DNA from: Croceivirga sp.
Lineage (GTDB): Bacteria > Bacteroidota > Bacteroidia > Flavobacteriales > Flavobacteriaceae
Reading direction: 5' to 3'
DNA length: 64,000 bases
Assembly: GCA_028284285.1 (NCBI GenBank)
Contig: JANQSA010000047.1
Coordinates: forward strand, 1 to 64,000
Part shown: one piece after another, positions 63,681-64,000 of the stretch
Layout: each line of letters begins with the position of its first letter
Position numbering within the stretch: the stretch's first letter is position 1
Translations under genes and position numbers: made by a program
Notes under the pieces: model-generated
Database searches by the model: none
The model's input: the letters and a program-made list of their open reading frames with translations, nothing else
What the model was told of the DNA's origin: nothing

Positions 63681-64000
63681 CTATTCCAAATGTGTATAAA
63701 TAATGATTTGTTCATCTTCATAAATAATACTTTCCCTGGCTATTTCCTGTTCATAATCAACAAACATATTCAGGGCTTCATTTAGCAATACTTCTTTCTC
63801 CTTATAGCTGAGTTGTTTTTGTTCCCGGAAGCCAATGAAAAATGCAATTAGGAGTAGGACCGATGCTGCGGCCGATAGTATTTTAATTTTTAACCTGCGT
63901 TTCCTGGTGGTTCTATTTTGAAAAGAGTCCCATAATCTATCATTTAAATTCCGGGGCACTTCTATTTTGTTTTGGTTGATGAAAGCAGCCCATGCATCCA
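63681..64000 (-). CDS. Small single-pass membrane protein (5' partial)
   Basis: The frame stays open to the window edge (DAWAAFINQNKIEV precedes the GTG at 63959), so the start lies outside. The visible part has a soluble N-terminal segment (NLNDRLWDSFQNRTTRKRRL), one membrane helix (KILSAAASVLLLIAFFIGF) and a short outer tail (LNEALNMFVDYEQEIARESI). Architecture is like the small proteins encoded after sigma-70-type factors in flavobacteria, perhaps an anti-sigma or accessory factor. No family is assigned with confidence. Confidence 0.6.
   Translation of the reverse strand, partial: DAWAAFINQNKIEVPRNLNDRLWDSFQNRTTRKRRLKIKILSAAASVLLLIAFFIGFREQKQLSYKEKEVLLNEALNMFVDYEQEIARESIIYEDEQIIIYTHLE

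Overview
The window looks like a chromosomal piece of a Flavobacteriaceae-type bacterium (phylum Bacteroidota), probably marine. Grounds: a type IX secretion cargo with a gliding-motility C-terminal signal followed by a PorP/SprF-type protein; low-GC DNA with Bacteroidota -7 boxes (TAnnTTTG) and few Shine-Dalgarno sites; LytS/LytTR two-component pairs; an outer-membrane beta-barrel receptor; a vanadium haloperoxidase; and a large polysaccharide locus with sulfation genes. No rRNA, tRNA or CRISPR array was seen.

Layout. 1-2819: 3' end of a calcium-binding-repeat T9SS cargo plus its PorP/SprF partner. 3241-13462: a polymer-modification region holding an SGNH hydrolase and MBOAT acyltransferase pair, a decayed GNAT paralogue, an oppositely oriented JmjC/cupin hydroxylase, four tandem BioF2/GNAT_6-type acyltransferases and a FemAB-like protein. 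13587-14107: a degenerate IS200-type element. 14477-22682: an NTF2-like protein, a lone epimerase, a five-gene cassette (SDR, ATP-grasp, GT2, SMP-30, SDR) and a GT2 gene broken by one stop codon. 22882-43905: two tandem sulfotransferases, a PglC-type initiating transferase, glycosyltransferases, asparagine synthase, a pectate-lyase-like lipoprotein, Wzy, Wzx, a third sulfotransferase and a cysQ-DUF2061-cysC-cysD-cysN operon. 44049-53996: UDP-uronate genes, PglE/PglF-type genes, Wza, Wzc and a CpsB-type phosphatase. 54341-64000: two LytS/LytTR systems, a TonB-type outer-membrane protein, the haloperoxidase, small lipoproteins and a duplicated plug-domain protein.

How it fits together (inference). 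The genes from about 15 to 54 kb make a complete Wzx/Wzy-dependent exopolysaccharide system: sugar-nucleotide synthesis (UDP-GlcA, its 4-epimer, a 4-amino-4,6-dideoxy sugar), an initiating phosphoglycosyltransferase, several glycosyltransferases, flippase, polymerase, export lipoprotein, tyrosine kinase and phosphatase. Three sulfotransferases plus a dedicated PAPS-making and PAP-recycling operon, with no sulfate-reduction genes beside it, argue that the product is sulfated. The MBOAT/SGNH pair and the GNAT/FemAB array suggest further O- or N-acylation. Several decayed genes between intact ones (GNAT remnant, IS200 relic, GT2 with a stop codon, an EF-hand tail behind cysN, two unidentified relics) show that the locus has been rearranged repeatedly. 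All functions are read from sequence motifs; no database search was run.
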